Origin: Nitrospira sp.
Lineage (GTDB): Bacteria > Nitrospirota > Nitrospiria > Nitrospirales > Nitrospiraceae
Length of the DNA: 34,296 bases
Direction: 5' to 3'
Assembly: GCA_005239475.1 (NCBI GenBank)
Contig: SPAX01000001.1
Coordinates: 42,415 to 76,710 of the forward strand
The translations under genes and the position numbers were made by a program. Shown here piece by piece: positions 15,205 to 21,945 of this stretch. Each line of letters opens with the position of its first letter. Position 1 is the first letter of the stretch. The notes beneath the pieces were generated by a model. The model did not search any database. It saw only the letters and a list, made by a program, of their open reading frames with translations, and was not told the origin of the DNA.

Positions 15205-15969
15205 TCATTTGTTGAAGAGTTCCTTGGTTCTGTGAAGGAGGCTAGCCTCAAAGATAGTATTCTTTAGTTCTCTCAATTGGTCAAGAGTTTCCCACACGGG
15301 GAACGAATCTAATGGTACTTTCCCAGGCCGGGAAACATCAATGTCCAAGGCAACAGCTATAGCCCCAGGATAGATTTGCTGTATGGGGTAATGCCTTACC
15401 ACAGCAAGTGCCTTGTACTTTGGTACCTTGATAGTGACGGAGTTAGAAAAGTCCAGGATATCTTGGAAGGGGAGATCCGGTGGGATTCTAGGCGGGGCGG
15501 TGAAATAGTCATAGAGTTCGATCGTCGACCCAGGAATGACTATTTGATTAATGTATCTGACCGCCAGCCTAGTTATCTGTGTTAAATTCAAGGCTGCGGC
15601 GTAGATCTCCCATACCTGTCTGGCCTCTTCTCGCATACTTTCCCAGCCAGGCCAAACCTCATACGGATCTGGCTTCATTCTATTGTGCGTAAAACCATCA
15701 AGGCGGAGTTGCATTATTCCCTTCTGATCTTCTGATTCTAGCCAGAGGCCATGAACGCCTGAGGCCACAGGCGAAGCAACAACTTTGGTTCCTTCTATCT
15801 GGACACCGCCCTCAAACTTATACCGGAGTTTCTTGTTTGGATATTTAGCTGCTAACCTACTGGTGAGGCTTTCGAGGAGATGAAACTTCTCCGAAGGCAA
15901 GGAGTCAATTCTGATGTCGATGAGGGCTTCACTAACTGGTGGTTTTTTGTACCGAGGGGCTTCCAACAT
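15205..15969 (-). CDS. TIGR04255-family protein
   Basis: 254 residues from ATG at 15969 (MLEAPRYKKPPV). The family signature is visible at both ends: Y-K-K-P-P-V-S-E-A-L-I-D-I at the start and a C-terminal W-E-T-L-D-Q-L-R-E-L-K-N-T-I-F-E-A-S helix near residues 225-245. The middle has QITRLAVRYINQIVIPG, the conserved R-Y-x-N strand of the family. TIGR04255 is defined as a sporadically distributed family of unknown function. An upstream ATG at 16065 would add 32 residues unlike the family start, although AGGCG precedes it. It heads a three-gene operon with visibly lower GC than its surroundings (about 45-50 % in sampled lines), which suggests transfer. A role in defence or stress is speculation. 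Confidence 0.78.
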   Translation of the reverse strand: MLEAPRYKKPPVSEALIDIRIDSLPSEKFHLLESLTSRLAAKYPNKKLRYKFEGGVQIEGTKVVASPVASGVHGLWLESEDQKGIMQLRLDGFTHNRMKPDPYEVWPGWESMREEARQVWEIYAAALNLTQITRLAVRYINQIVIPGSTIELYDYFTAPPRIPPDLPFQDILDFSNSVTIKVPKYKALAVVRHYPIQQIYPGAIAVALDIDVSRPGKVPLDSFPVWETLDQLRELKNTIFEASLLHRTKELFNK

Positions 15970-16105
15970 ATGTACGCACAACCATATCAGACTGGTAAAA
16001 GACTCTGTGGGGAGTGAGTATACAGCTACAAGCGTGCGTTGGCTACCGGTTGGCCCTCGGCGCATGACAATCGCCTGTCTTGCAACTTAGCGTCATAGCC
16101 GTTGA

Positions 16106-16211
16106 TTAGCAGTTGCGACTATCTCCCGGATACGCCACTCGCCAATTCTTGCCGAAACCAAGGTCCACTTTAAATAACACCGAGAGCTGATTCGCTTCTC
16201 CCCCTATCTTT
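16106..16211 (-). pseudogene. Decayed fragment of the polA 3' end
   Basis: On the minus strand this stretch encodes LSVLFKVDLGFGKNWRVAYP, which matches the C-terminus of DNA polymerase I in this window (LSVPLKVDLGTGHNWRVAHP, ending at 16598). The frame then runs on six residues to a TAA at 16106. Upstream similarity fades into an R3 hairpin. No start or full domain exists, so it is a relic. It lies between the TIGR04255 cassette and the DUF4177-like gene, about 0.45 kb beyond the true polA end. Confidence 0.7.
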
Positions 16212-16223
16212 TCACTTGGGAGT

Positions 16224-16305
16224 GGCTGGGATGATCCCGACTGCGCGCGTCGGACGAGCACATTCTTATCGTGCGCGTTCCGCGAGCAAAGGGATCGTCC
16301 CAGCT
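16224..16305 (-). repeat. R3 hairpin element, copy 2
   Basis: Arms GCTGGGATGATCCC and GGGATCGTCCCAGC pair. Read on the minus strand the core starts TGCTCGCGGAACGCGCAC and ends GACGCGCGCAGT, with apical hairpin GCAC-GATAAGAAT-GTGC. The core matches copies at 82 and 24590; the arms do not. It lies just past the stop of the DUF4177-like gene. Confidence 0.8.
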
Positions 16306-16316
16306 ACCCCCTTCTC

Positions 16317-16574
16317 TCACTTTTTAAAGATCAGTCTCGGCTCCGTCATATCTCCCATCGAGACCGCTACCAACTCCCATCCACTCGCGCCAAACTCGTT
16401 CAGCTTCGTTTGCATATTCTGGGTGTCCGGAAGCACCTCGATGATTTTGTACTGAAACCGTTTCGGCTCTTGAGCCTTCGCTGCAAACGGCTGCCCCATG
16501 AGAAGCAGAAACCCCAACACGCCAAGACTGACGCCCGCTATAAACCACGCCCCTGAAAAACGTACGTTCTGCAT
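16317..16574 (-). CDS. Small exported or membrane-anchored DUF4177-like protein
   Basis: 85 residues. Residues 8-32 form a hydrophobic segment ending in A-x-A (QPFAAKAQEP), either a signal peptide or an anchor. The remaining 50 residues match the DUF4177 pattern: F-Q-Y-K-I-I-E-V, then K-L-N-E-F-G-A-S-G-W-E-L-V-A-V, then a final strand. DUF4177 is a small alpha/beta fold of unknown function. GAGGTGAG gives a good ribosome site. It follows polA by 23 bases on the same strand and may be read with it. The R3 hairpin past its stop may act as terminator. Confidence 0.8.
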   Translation of the reverse strand: MQNVRFSGAWFIAGVSLGVLGFLLLMGQPFAAKAQEPKRFQYKIIEVLPDTQNMQTKLNEFGASGWELVAVSMGDMTEPRLIFKK

Positions 16575-16597
16575 ATCTCACCTCGCTTTGTTTTCTA

Positions 16598-19255
16598 TTA
16601 CGGATGCGCCACTCGCCAGTTGTGTCCTGTCCCTAGATCGACTTTTAAGGGCACCGACAATCCCAGCTTCTTCCCCGTCGCTTCCATCTCGGTCTTCACG
16701 AGATGCTTCGCCTCGTCCAATTCCTTCTCCGGCACCTCGAAGATCAATTCATCGTGGACCTGGAGAATCATCTTGGTATGCGGCAGCTCCTGTTGCAGCC
16801 GCTGGTTTACATCGATCATTGCCACTTTGATGAGGTCCGCGGCTGAGCCCTGGATCGGACTGTTCACCGCCATACGCTCGCCGAATCCGCGCTGCACCGG
16901 ATCGCCGCTCTGCAACTCTGGAATCGGACGCCGCCGGCCGAGGATCGTCGTCGTGTAGCCTTTGGTTTTTCCTTCTTCGATATTCCGGTCCATCAAGGCG
17001 CGCACCGCTGAAAACTTCTCAAAGAACGTCTCGATGTATTTCTTCGCGTCCGCCTGCGACACGCCGATATTCGAGGCCAGACCGAACGGACTGATCCCAT
17101 ACACAATTCCGAATACGACCGTCTTGGCCGCGCGTCGCATATCTCTGGTGATCTGACTGGAGGGCAGAGCGAAAATCTCCATAGCCGTGGCCATGTGAAT
17201 GTCTTCGCCTTTGGCAAACACGGCAAGCAAGCGCGGATCTTGCGACAGGTGCGCAAGGATACGCGGCTCGATCTGGCTATAGTCGGCACAGAGGAGCGTG
17301 TGGCCTGCAGGCGCAATGAAGGCTTCGCGAATGCGCAAGCCATAGTCGCCCTTCACCGGAATGTTTTGCAGATTGGGCTCGGTGGAGGAGAGCCGGCCGG
17401 TCGCAGCGACGGTTTGATTCAACGAGGTATGCAGCCGCTTGGTCTCCGGATTCACCAGTTCTGGTAGTGCATCCACATAGGTGGACTTGAGTTTACTGAG
17501 GCTCCGATAGTTGACAATCTGCGCGGGCAATTCGTGTTGGGTGGCGAGCTGCGTCAGTGTGTCTTCGTCGGTCGAGTACCCGGTCTTGGTTTTCCTGATC
17601 GGTTTGAGTCCCAACTTCTCGAAGAGCACCGTGGCGAGCTGCTTCGGCGAATTGATATTGAACTCGCCGCCGGCCAATCCTTCGATCGTCTTGATCATCT
17701 GGTCAAGTTCCCGTTCCAATTCTTTGCTGAGCGCGCGCAGGCCCTCGATATCCAATAAAAATCCGTTCCGCTCGATCTCGGCCAACACCGGCACCAGCGG
17801 CATTTCAACATCGTTGAAGAGTCTGAGGCTGCCCTGCTCCGACAATCGTTCCGTCATGACCGGGGCGAGCCTGGCTAGCACCGACGCAGCCTCTGTTGCC
17901 TCCTCGCGTGATCCGCTGTCCTCATCGAACAGGGATTGCGGTGCGGCGCTGTCTTTTTGTCCGGTCCCAAGCCGATGGTCCAGCACTTCCAGCGCGATGG
18001 TTTCAAGCTGATGGTCGCGGCGGTTGGGATTGAGCAGATAGTCCGCCACCATGGTATCCATATAGGGACCTGCGAGGGTCACTCCGATACGGTGAAAGGC
18101 CAACAGGGTCGATTTTAGATCGTGGACCACCTTGGTTCTCGTAGGGTCGTGCAGCAAGGCAATGATGGGCCGCATATAGGTTCGGACGTCGAGAGGAATA
18201 AAGGCGGTCTTGTTTCCTGTAGACAGGGCGATCCCCTCCACATCCGCCTGCACACCGGGCCCAGGGGAGAGCAGACACTGCAGGCCGAGGACGCCACCCT
18301 TCGACAAGCCCTCCACAAATCGCTGTGCGGAGGGTTCATCCTGAATGAGCTCTGTCCCAACCGCGTTCGTGCCGGCTAGTTTAGACGCAGGCTGAAAGGA
18401 CTTGAGGAGCGTGGTGAACCCCAGCTCGCGCAACAAATCAGTGAGCTGGTCCTGATGGGGCGGCTGAATGTGATAAGTCTCGGGATCGAATGTGACAGGA
18501 CTATCCAGCTGGATGGTCGCCAGCCGCCGGCTGAGACGGGCGTGCTCGGCCTGGTCGATCAACAGGGCTTTGATTCGAGGCGGCGTGACCTCCTCGACGC
18601 GGCGTAAGAGCTCTTCAATCGTGCCGAATTGGGCGATCAGTTTCATCGCCGTCTTCTCACCGATGCCCTTCACGCCGGGAATATTGTCCGCCGCATCGCC
18701 CATAAGCCCCATGATCTCCACGACACGCGCCGGCTCCACGCCGAAACGTTCGCGGCATTCCGCTTCTCCGAGCCACTTGTCTTTCACCGGATCGTAGATG
18801 CGCACGTGGGGCGTCAGGAGCTGGAACATGTCCTTGTCGCCTGTGACGATAACGACGTCGAACCCGGCCTGTTCGGCCTGCTGCGCGAGGGTGCCGATCA
18901 AATCGTCCGCCTCGTATCCCTCCTGCCGGACGGCGGGAATGTTGAGGGCCTCCACCACGCGATGGATGTAAGGGATCTGGGCGCTCATGCCTTCCGGCAT
19001 CGGCGGCCGCTGCGCCTTGTAGGCCTTGAACTCCGCGTGGCGCAACGTCGGACCCTTTTCGTCAAACGCCACGACGAGGCCGTCCGGCTTCTTCTCGCGA
19101 ATAATCTTCAGCAACATCGTCGTGAAGCCGAGGATGGCGTTGGTCTGGAGCCCTTTGGAATTATTCAGCGCCGGCAGGGCAAAGAACGCACGATAGATAT
19201 AGGCGCTCCCATCGATCAGGTAGAGCGTCTTACGGCTGGACTCGGTGCTCGGCAT
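16598..19255 (-). CDS. polA: DNA polymerase I
   Basis: 885 residues, normal for the family. It fills gaps in repair and removes Okazaki primers. Residues 1 to about 290 are the 5'-3' exonuclease (YLIDGSAYIYRAFFALP, GYEADDLIGT, TGDKDMFQL, VKGIGEKTA). Residues about 305-500 are the 3'-5' exonuclease fold, but the D-x-E metal motif is absent (LGLQCL at that place), so proofreading is probably lost. Residues about 500-885 are the polymerase: motif A DYSQIEPRILAHLS (about 655), motif B RRAAKTVVFGIVYG (about 705), motif C LQVHDELIFEVPE (about 835). Motif A has P where most relatives have L, and motif B has V where most have N. The ATG at 19255 is preferred; a GTG five codons upstream is R2 repeat sequence. 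No clear ribosome site is seen. Confidence 0.96.
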   Translation of the reverse strand: MPSTESSRKTLYLIDGSAYIYRAFFALPALNNSKGLQTNAILGFTTMLLKIIREKKPDGLVVAFDEKGPTLRHAEFKAYKAQRPPMPEGMSAQIPYIHRVVEALNIPAVRQEGYEADDLIGTLAQQAEQAGFDVVIVTGDKDMFQLLTPHVRIYDPVKDKWLGEAECRERFGVEPARVVEIMGLMGDAADNIPGVKGIGEKTAMKLIAQFGTIEELLRRVEEVTPPRIKALLIDQAEHARLSRRLATIQLDSPVTFDPETYHIQPPHQDQLTDLLRELGFTTLLKSFQPASKLAGTNAVGTELIQDEPSAQRFVEGLSKGGVLGLQCLLSPGPGVQADVEGIALSTGNKTAFIPLDVRTYMRPIIALLHDPTRTKVVHDLKSTLLAFHRIGVTLAGPYMDTMVADYLLNPNRRDHQLETIALEVLDHRLGTGQKDSAAPQSLFDEDSGSREEATEAASVLARLAPVMTERLSEQGSLRLFNDVEMPLVPVLAEIERNGFLLDIEGLRALSKELERELDQMIKTIEGLAGGEFNINSPKQLATVLFEKLGLKPIRKTKTGYSTDEDTLTQLATQHELPAQIVNYRSLSKLKSTYVDALPELVNPETKRLHTSLNQTVAATGRLSSTEPNLQNIPVKGDYGLRIREAFIAPAGHTLLCADYSQIEPRILAHLSQDPRLLAVFAKGEDIHMATAMEIFALPSSQITRDMRRAAKTVVFGIVYGISPFGLASNIGVSQADAKKYIETFFEKFSAVRALMDRNIEEGKTKGYTTTILGRRRPIPELQSGDPVQRGFGERMAVNSPIQGSAADLIKVAMIDVNQRLQQELPHTKMILQVHDELIFEVPEKELDEAKHLVKTEMEATGKKLGLSVPLKVDLGTGHNWRVAHP

Positions 19256-19262
19256 GGGGCTA

Positions 19263-19453
19263 ACCCGCACTATTCATGACGGTTCGTCGCGAAATCGCTG
19301 AGCCGCGGCGCGAGACCGGCGCGCGGAGCCCTGAGGACCCGATGCGTACTCGTACAGTACGGTGAGGGTCCGAGGGGTGAGCCCGCCGGCCGGAGGCTCG
19401 TCGTAGCAGCGGATCGGCGATTGCAGCAGAAGTGTTCATGAATAATGCGGGTT
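19263..19453 (-). repeat. R2 palindromic repeat, copy 3
   Basis: Ends CCCGCACTATTCATGACGG and TTCATGAATAATGCGGGTT are inverted. The inner GATGCGTACTCGTACAGTAC and GGATCGGCGATTGCAGCAG match the copy at 10.7 kb almost base for base. It fills the whole gap between polA and the membrane-protein gene, whose TAA stop abuts the right end. Confidence 0.9.
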
Positions 19454-19895
19454 AAGGACCAGGGGCCAGCGTCAGCGGTGGTTTACCAAGCTTGCGGCGC
19501 ATGGAATTAATGACGCCCATCAAGGTCGGCTGGCCTACCATTCTGGCTTCCAGCTCGCGCTTTCTGGGGAAATCCAGGAGCGAAACCCCAATCAACATAG
19601 TCAGCAGGCCCTGCCCCGGCAAAAAGATCATAGCAAAACCGGCCAAGAGGAGCACGACGCCAACGACGTTCTTGACGACCAACCCCACCAGACGCAGCAC
19701 GGGATGATGGTCTTTCATCCAATGGCGGGGAGTACGCGTGTCAAAATAGTCGGCCGGCAACCGGACCAGAATCAGCGGGATGGCAATCAGGGAGCCGATA
19801 AAGCTGATGACCGAGGCCACGGTGAGACCGATGAGCACATCGACCGGAATCCATTGCTGGACTGTTGCGAGTAAGCCATCCATGGAGCGCGACAT
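19452..19895 (-). CDS. PGPGW-type membrane protein
   Basis: 147 residues. About residues 18-45 and 75-110 are hydrophobic and form two or three membrane helices (VLIGLTVASVISFIGSLIAI; KNVVGVVLLLAGFAMIFL). The second group runs into LPGQGLLTMLIGVSLLDFPRKR, which matches the P-G-x-G-W/L motif and following helix of the PGPGW putative transmembrane family; glutamine and leucine replace the usual proline and tryptophan. Charged C-terminal tail. Function unknown. The start at 19895 is chosen; 19883 is equally possible, and an upstream extension would enter R2 repeat DNA. The stop TAA abuts an R2 repeat. Confidence 0.75.
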   Translation of the reverse strand: MSRSMDGLLATVQQWIPVDVLIGLTVASVISFIGSLIAIPLILVRLPADYFDTRTPRHWMKDHHPVLRLVGLVVKNVVGVVLLLAGFAMIFLPGQGLLTMLIGVSLLDFPRKRELEARMVGQPTLMGVINSMRRKLGKPPLTLAPGP

Positions 19896-19940
19896 CCTAC
19901 CATGCGACCTGGAGGCACTCAAGCCAATGACCGAGCCTAG

Positions 19941-20117
19941 CCCGCATGATTCATGAAGCTTCTGCTGCAAGCGCGGATACGCGGCTGTGACGGGCAGTCT
20001 CGCCGTTCAACCCATCGACATACTGCACGAGTATGCCTCAGGGCTTCACGGCTCCGAGTGCCCGTCTCGCTTCGCATCTGCACGCTTTCGCGACGAACCT
20101 TCATGAATAATGTGGGC
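19941..20117 (+). repeat. R2 palindromic repeat, copy 4
   Basis: Starts CCCGCATGATTCATGAAGCT and ends CCTTCATGAATAATGTGGGC. It shares CTTCTGCTGCAAGCGCGGAT and TTTCGCGACGAACC with the copy at 3155 and has the same orientation. It lies between divergent genes. Confidence 0.85.
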
Positions 20118-20126
20118 AGGCGACGG

Positions 20127-20156
20127 TTTACGGCACGTTTCTCAACCAGCTATAAT
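20127..20156 (+). promoter_or_regulatory. Probable promoter giving a near-leaderless transcript
   Basis: A perfect TATAAT at 20151-20156 is preceded at 18 bases by a weak TTTACG. Transcription would start around 20163, within a few bases of the ATG at 20166, and no ribosome site precedes that ATG. Confidence 0.45.
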
Positions 20157-20165
20157 TATTACATC

Positions 20166-20519
20166 ATGTCGCGTCGTAAGCCCCTCACACTTCGGATCAG
20201 CCCCTTGCTAGGGATCGCGGTCCTTGGCATGGAACTCCTTACGATTCCTTCCTCCATCTGTGCATCCGATGATCTTCATATCGAGATTACGAAGAAAGGC
20301 CTGGGCAAGGAGGTCGTCATCACGCAGGGGGCACGCGAGTGGTTCTTGCTGATCGAGGTGACGCCGGAGAATTCTGTGGTCCTGCGGCAGGAAAAAGAGC
20401 ACGATACGTATCTCGTGGACGAGAGTGAAACGCATGACCGTCCCATGACCACGGGCGAAGTCGACGCGGCCATTACCGATTATGTGAACAGCGTCAAAGC
20501 ACGCGCCACGAAGAAGTAG
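20166..20519 (+). CDS. Small exported protein of unknown function
   Basis: 117 residues. The first 34 form a signal peptide (MSRRKPLTLR, a hydrophobic core, ICA-SDD); the cysteine context does not fit a lipobox. The mature part alternates strands (DLHIEITKKG, VVITQGAREWFLLIEVTPEN) and ends in a charged helix. No family is recognised. The start is chosen because frames upstream would translate R2 repeat DNA, and the signal peptide begins here. The gene ends 9 bases before the DsrE-like gene, so the two are likely co-transcribed. Confidence 0.72.
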   Translation: MSRRKPLTLRISPLLGIAVLGMELLTIPSSICASDDLHIEITKKGLGKEVVITQGAREWFLLIEVTPENSVVLRQEKEHDTYLVDESETHDRPMTTGEVDAAITDYVNSVKARATKK

Positions 20520-20528
20520 TCACCAACT

Positions 20529-20948
20529 ATGGCGGTTCAACCCAAATTCGTCATCTTCGCCCATCACGCCACCTACGATACGCTGCACCAGGTCGCAACC
20601 CTGGGCCTCACAGCCGCGGCGATGGGGAAGGACGTGATCGTGATCCTCTTGTTCTGGACGATCAAGAAACTGGCCGAGGGAAAGATCGACGTGATCGACT
20701 TTCCTCCGGAATATGCCTCATCGGCGGACGAGGTGGCGCGGCTCTTGAAAGAGAAGAAAGTCCCGAAGATTTCAGAGATGTTTCAGGACGCAAAACACGT
20801 CGGGAAGTTTCGTCTGATCGCCTGCAGTGCCGGCCTGGAATACATGGGCGTGGACAGTGCCGTCGTCGAAAAGAACGTTGACGAAGTCATGGGACTACCA
20901 GCCATTATCGCGCTCACCTCCGACGCGGAAACGAAGCTGTTCATCTGA
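20529..20948 (+). CDS. DsrE-family protein
   Basis: 139 residues, one DsrE/F-like alpha/beta domain. Visible features are a first strand FVIFAHHATYDTLHQ, a helix LGLTAAAMGKDVIVILLFW that parallels the dsrE2 product in this window (GAAAMGMQVTVFFTFWG), and a single cysteine C99 in LIACSAGLEYMG at the place of the sulfur-accepting cysteine of DsrE2. Proteins of this family carry persulfide sulfur or act as small regulators. The end KLFI parallels NLFI of DsrE2. No strong ribosome site is present, which fits coupling to the gene 9 bases upstream. A direct part in the TusA relay is inferred. Confidence 0.82.
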   Translation: MAVQPKFVIFAHHATYDTLHQVATLGLTAAAMGKDVIVILLFWTIKKLAEGKIDVIDFPPEYASSADEVARLLKEKKVPKISEMFQDAKHVGKFRLIACSAGLEYMGVDSAVVEKNVDEVMGLPAIIALTSDAETKLFI

Positions 20949-20952
20949 ATGC

Positions 20953-21027
20953 CGTGAGGCGTAAAACGTAAGGCGTCAGGCGATGGTGAATTTCACGCGC
21001 TCACGCCTCACTCCTCACGCCTAACGT
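20953..21027. repeat. AGGCGTRAGG short-word hairpin between convergent genes
   Basis: The words GTGAGGCGTAAAACGTAAGG and, inverted, CACGCCTCACTCCTCACGCC form an imperfect hairpin. The minus-strand nth stop codon lies in the right arm (CGT-TAG-GCGTGAGG). The same words recur at 32582-32676. It probably ends both transcripts. Confidence 0.7.
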
Positions 21028-21680
21028 GTTTTTTCAACTCCGACCCGATTGCAGTATTCAATGAGTTTGCACTTGCTGCAGAAGGGCGAGACTGGTTGGC
21101 AGAGGTTCTGCCCGTAAGGGACAAGCAAATCATTGAAAGTAATCCAATACTGCTTGGGAAGCTTCCGGCGTAGCGCTTCTTCTGTTTCCTCAGGCGTCTT
21201 CGTTTTGACGTAGCCCCAGCGATTGCTGATCCGATGCACGTGGATATCCACGCAAATGCCGGGCTTGCCATAGCCGACCGTCACCACCAAGTTCGCCGTT
21301 TTCCGGCCGACCCCTGACAGAGTGACCAGCTCCTCGATGGAGTCGGGAACCGTTCCTCCATAGACGTCCAGAAGGCGACGGCAAATGGCATGGATGGATT
21401 TGGCTTTCGTCCGGTAGAACCCGACGGGATAGATGGCTCGTTCGATCTGCTGGAGCGGGAGGGTCAGCATCATGGCAGGCTGATGCGCCAGTGCGAACAA
21501 CCTGGCACTGGCTTCACGTGTCGTCTTGTCTTTGGTCCGGAGGCTGAGGAGGCACGATATGAGGATGCGAAATGGGTCTCGGTTCGATTCGCGCGCCACC
21601 ACGCCGAGGACCGGCTCCTCCCACCGCCGAATCTCGCGCTTCACAATTCGAAGCACAGCAGTGATCTGGTCCTGGCGCAT
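21021..21680 (-). CDS. nth: Endonuclease III (DNA glycosylase/AP lyase)
   Basis: 219 residues, usual length. It removes oxidised pyrimidines in base-excision repair. The helix-hairpin-helix is LSGVGRKTANLVV with catalytic K127. The catalytic aspartate is D145 in CVDIHVHR. The iron-sulfur cluster ligands are C194, C201, C204 and C210, with the canonical C-x6-C-x2-C-x5-C spacing. All active-site residues are present. No clear ribosome site precedes ATG 21680. It follows rpsU by 70 bases on the same strand. The stop TAG is part of a short-word hairpin. Confidence 0.95.
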   Translation of the reverse strand: MRQDQITAVLRIVKREIRRWEEPVLGVVARESNRDPFRILISCLLSLRTKDKTTREASARLFALAHQPAMMLTLPLQQIERAIYPVGFYRTKAKSIHAICRRLLDVYGGTVPDSIEELVTLSGVGRKTANLVVTVGYGKPGICVDIHVHRISNRWGYVKTKTPEETEEALRRKLPKQYWITFNDLLVPYGQNLCQPVSPFCSKCKLIEYCNRVGVEKTR

Positions 21681-21750
21681 GGACGAGGAAGGAATATGAA
21701 GGCCTTGAGAGGGATGCGATCAACCGAACGGGGAGCCCGTGGAAGGACGC

Positions 21751-21945
21751 TTACTCTGGCTTACGCTTCGACAACCACTTTTGACGCCGCCGCTGCGCCT
21801 CGCGTTCCTTGGCTTTCTTCCTGACACTCGGCTTCTCGTAAAACCGCCGACGCTTCAGTTCGCGGAAGAGTCCTTCCCCCGCGAGCTTTTTCTTGGCAAC
21901 TTTGAGGGCTTTCTCGACGTTATTATTGAAGACTTTAATTTCCAT
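21751..21945 (-). CDS. rpsU: Small ribosomal subunit protein bS21
   Basis: 64 residues from ATG at 21945 (MEIKVFNNNVEKALKVAKKK), preceded by GGGAAG. The bS21 pattern is clear: ALKVAKKKLAGEGLFRELKR, then RRFYEKPSVRKKAKEREA and a basic tail. It helps 30S subunits start translation. Its 5' end overlaps by 91 bases the 3' end of the ftcD frame on the same strand. Its promoter must therefore lie inside ftcD, or it is read from there. Confidence 0.95.
   Translation of the reverse strand: MEIKVFNNNVEKALKVAKKKLAGEGLFRELKRRRFYEKPSVRKKAKEREAQRRRQKWLSKRKPE

Noticed and set aside
15969-16065. Longer start for the TIGR04255 protein
   Set aside because: The added 32 residues do not resemble the family start, though AGGCG upstream of 16065 keeps it possible.
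18629-19279. 216-codon plus-strand frame
   Set aside because: Antisense to the polA exonuclease domain, which is strongly conserved in its own frame.
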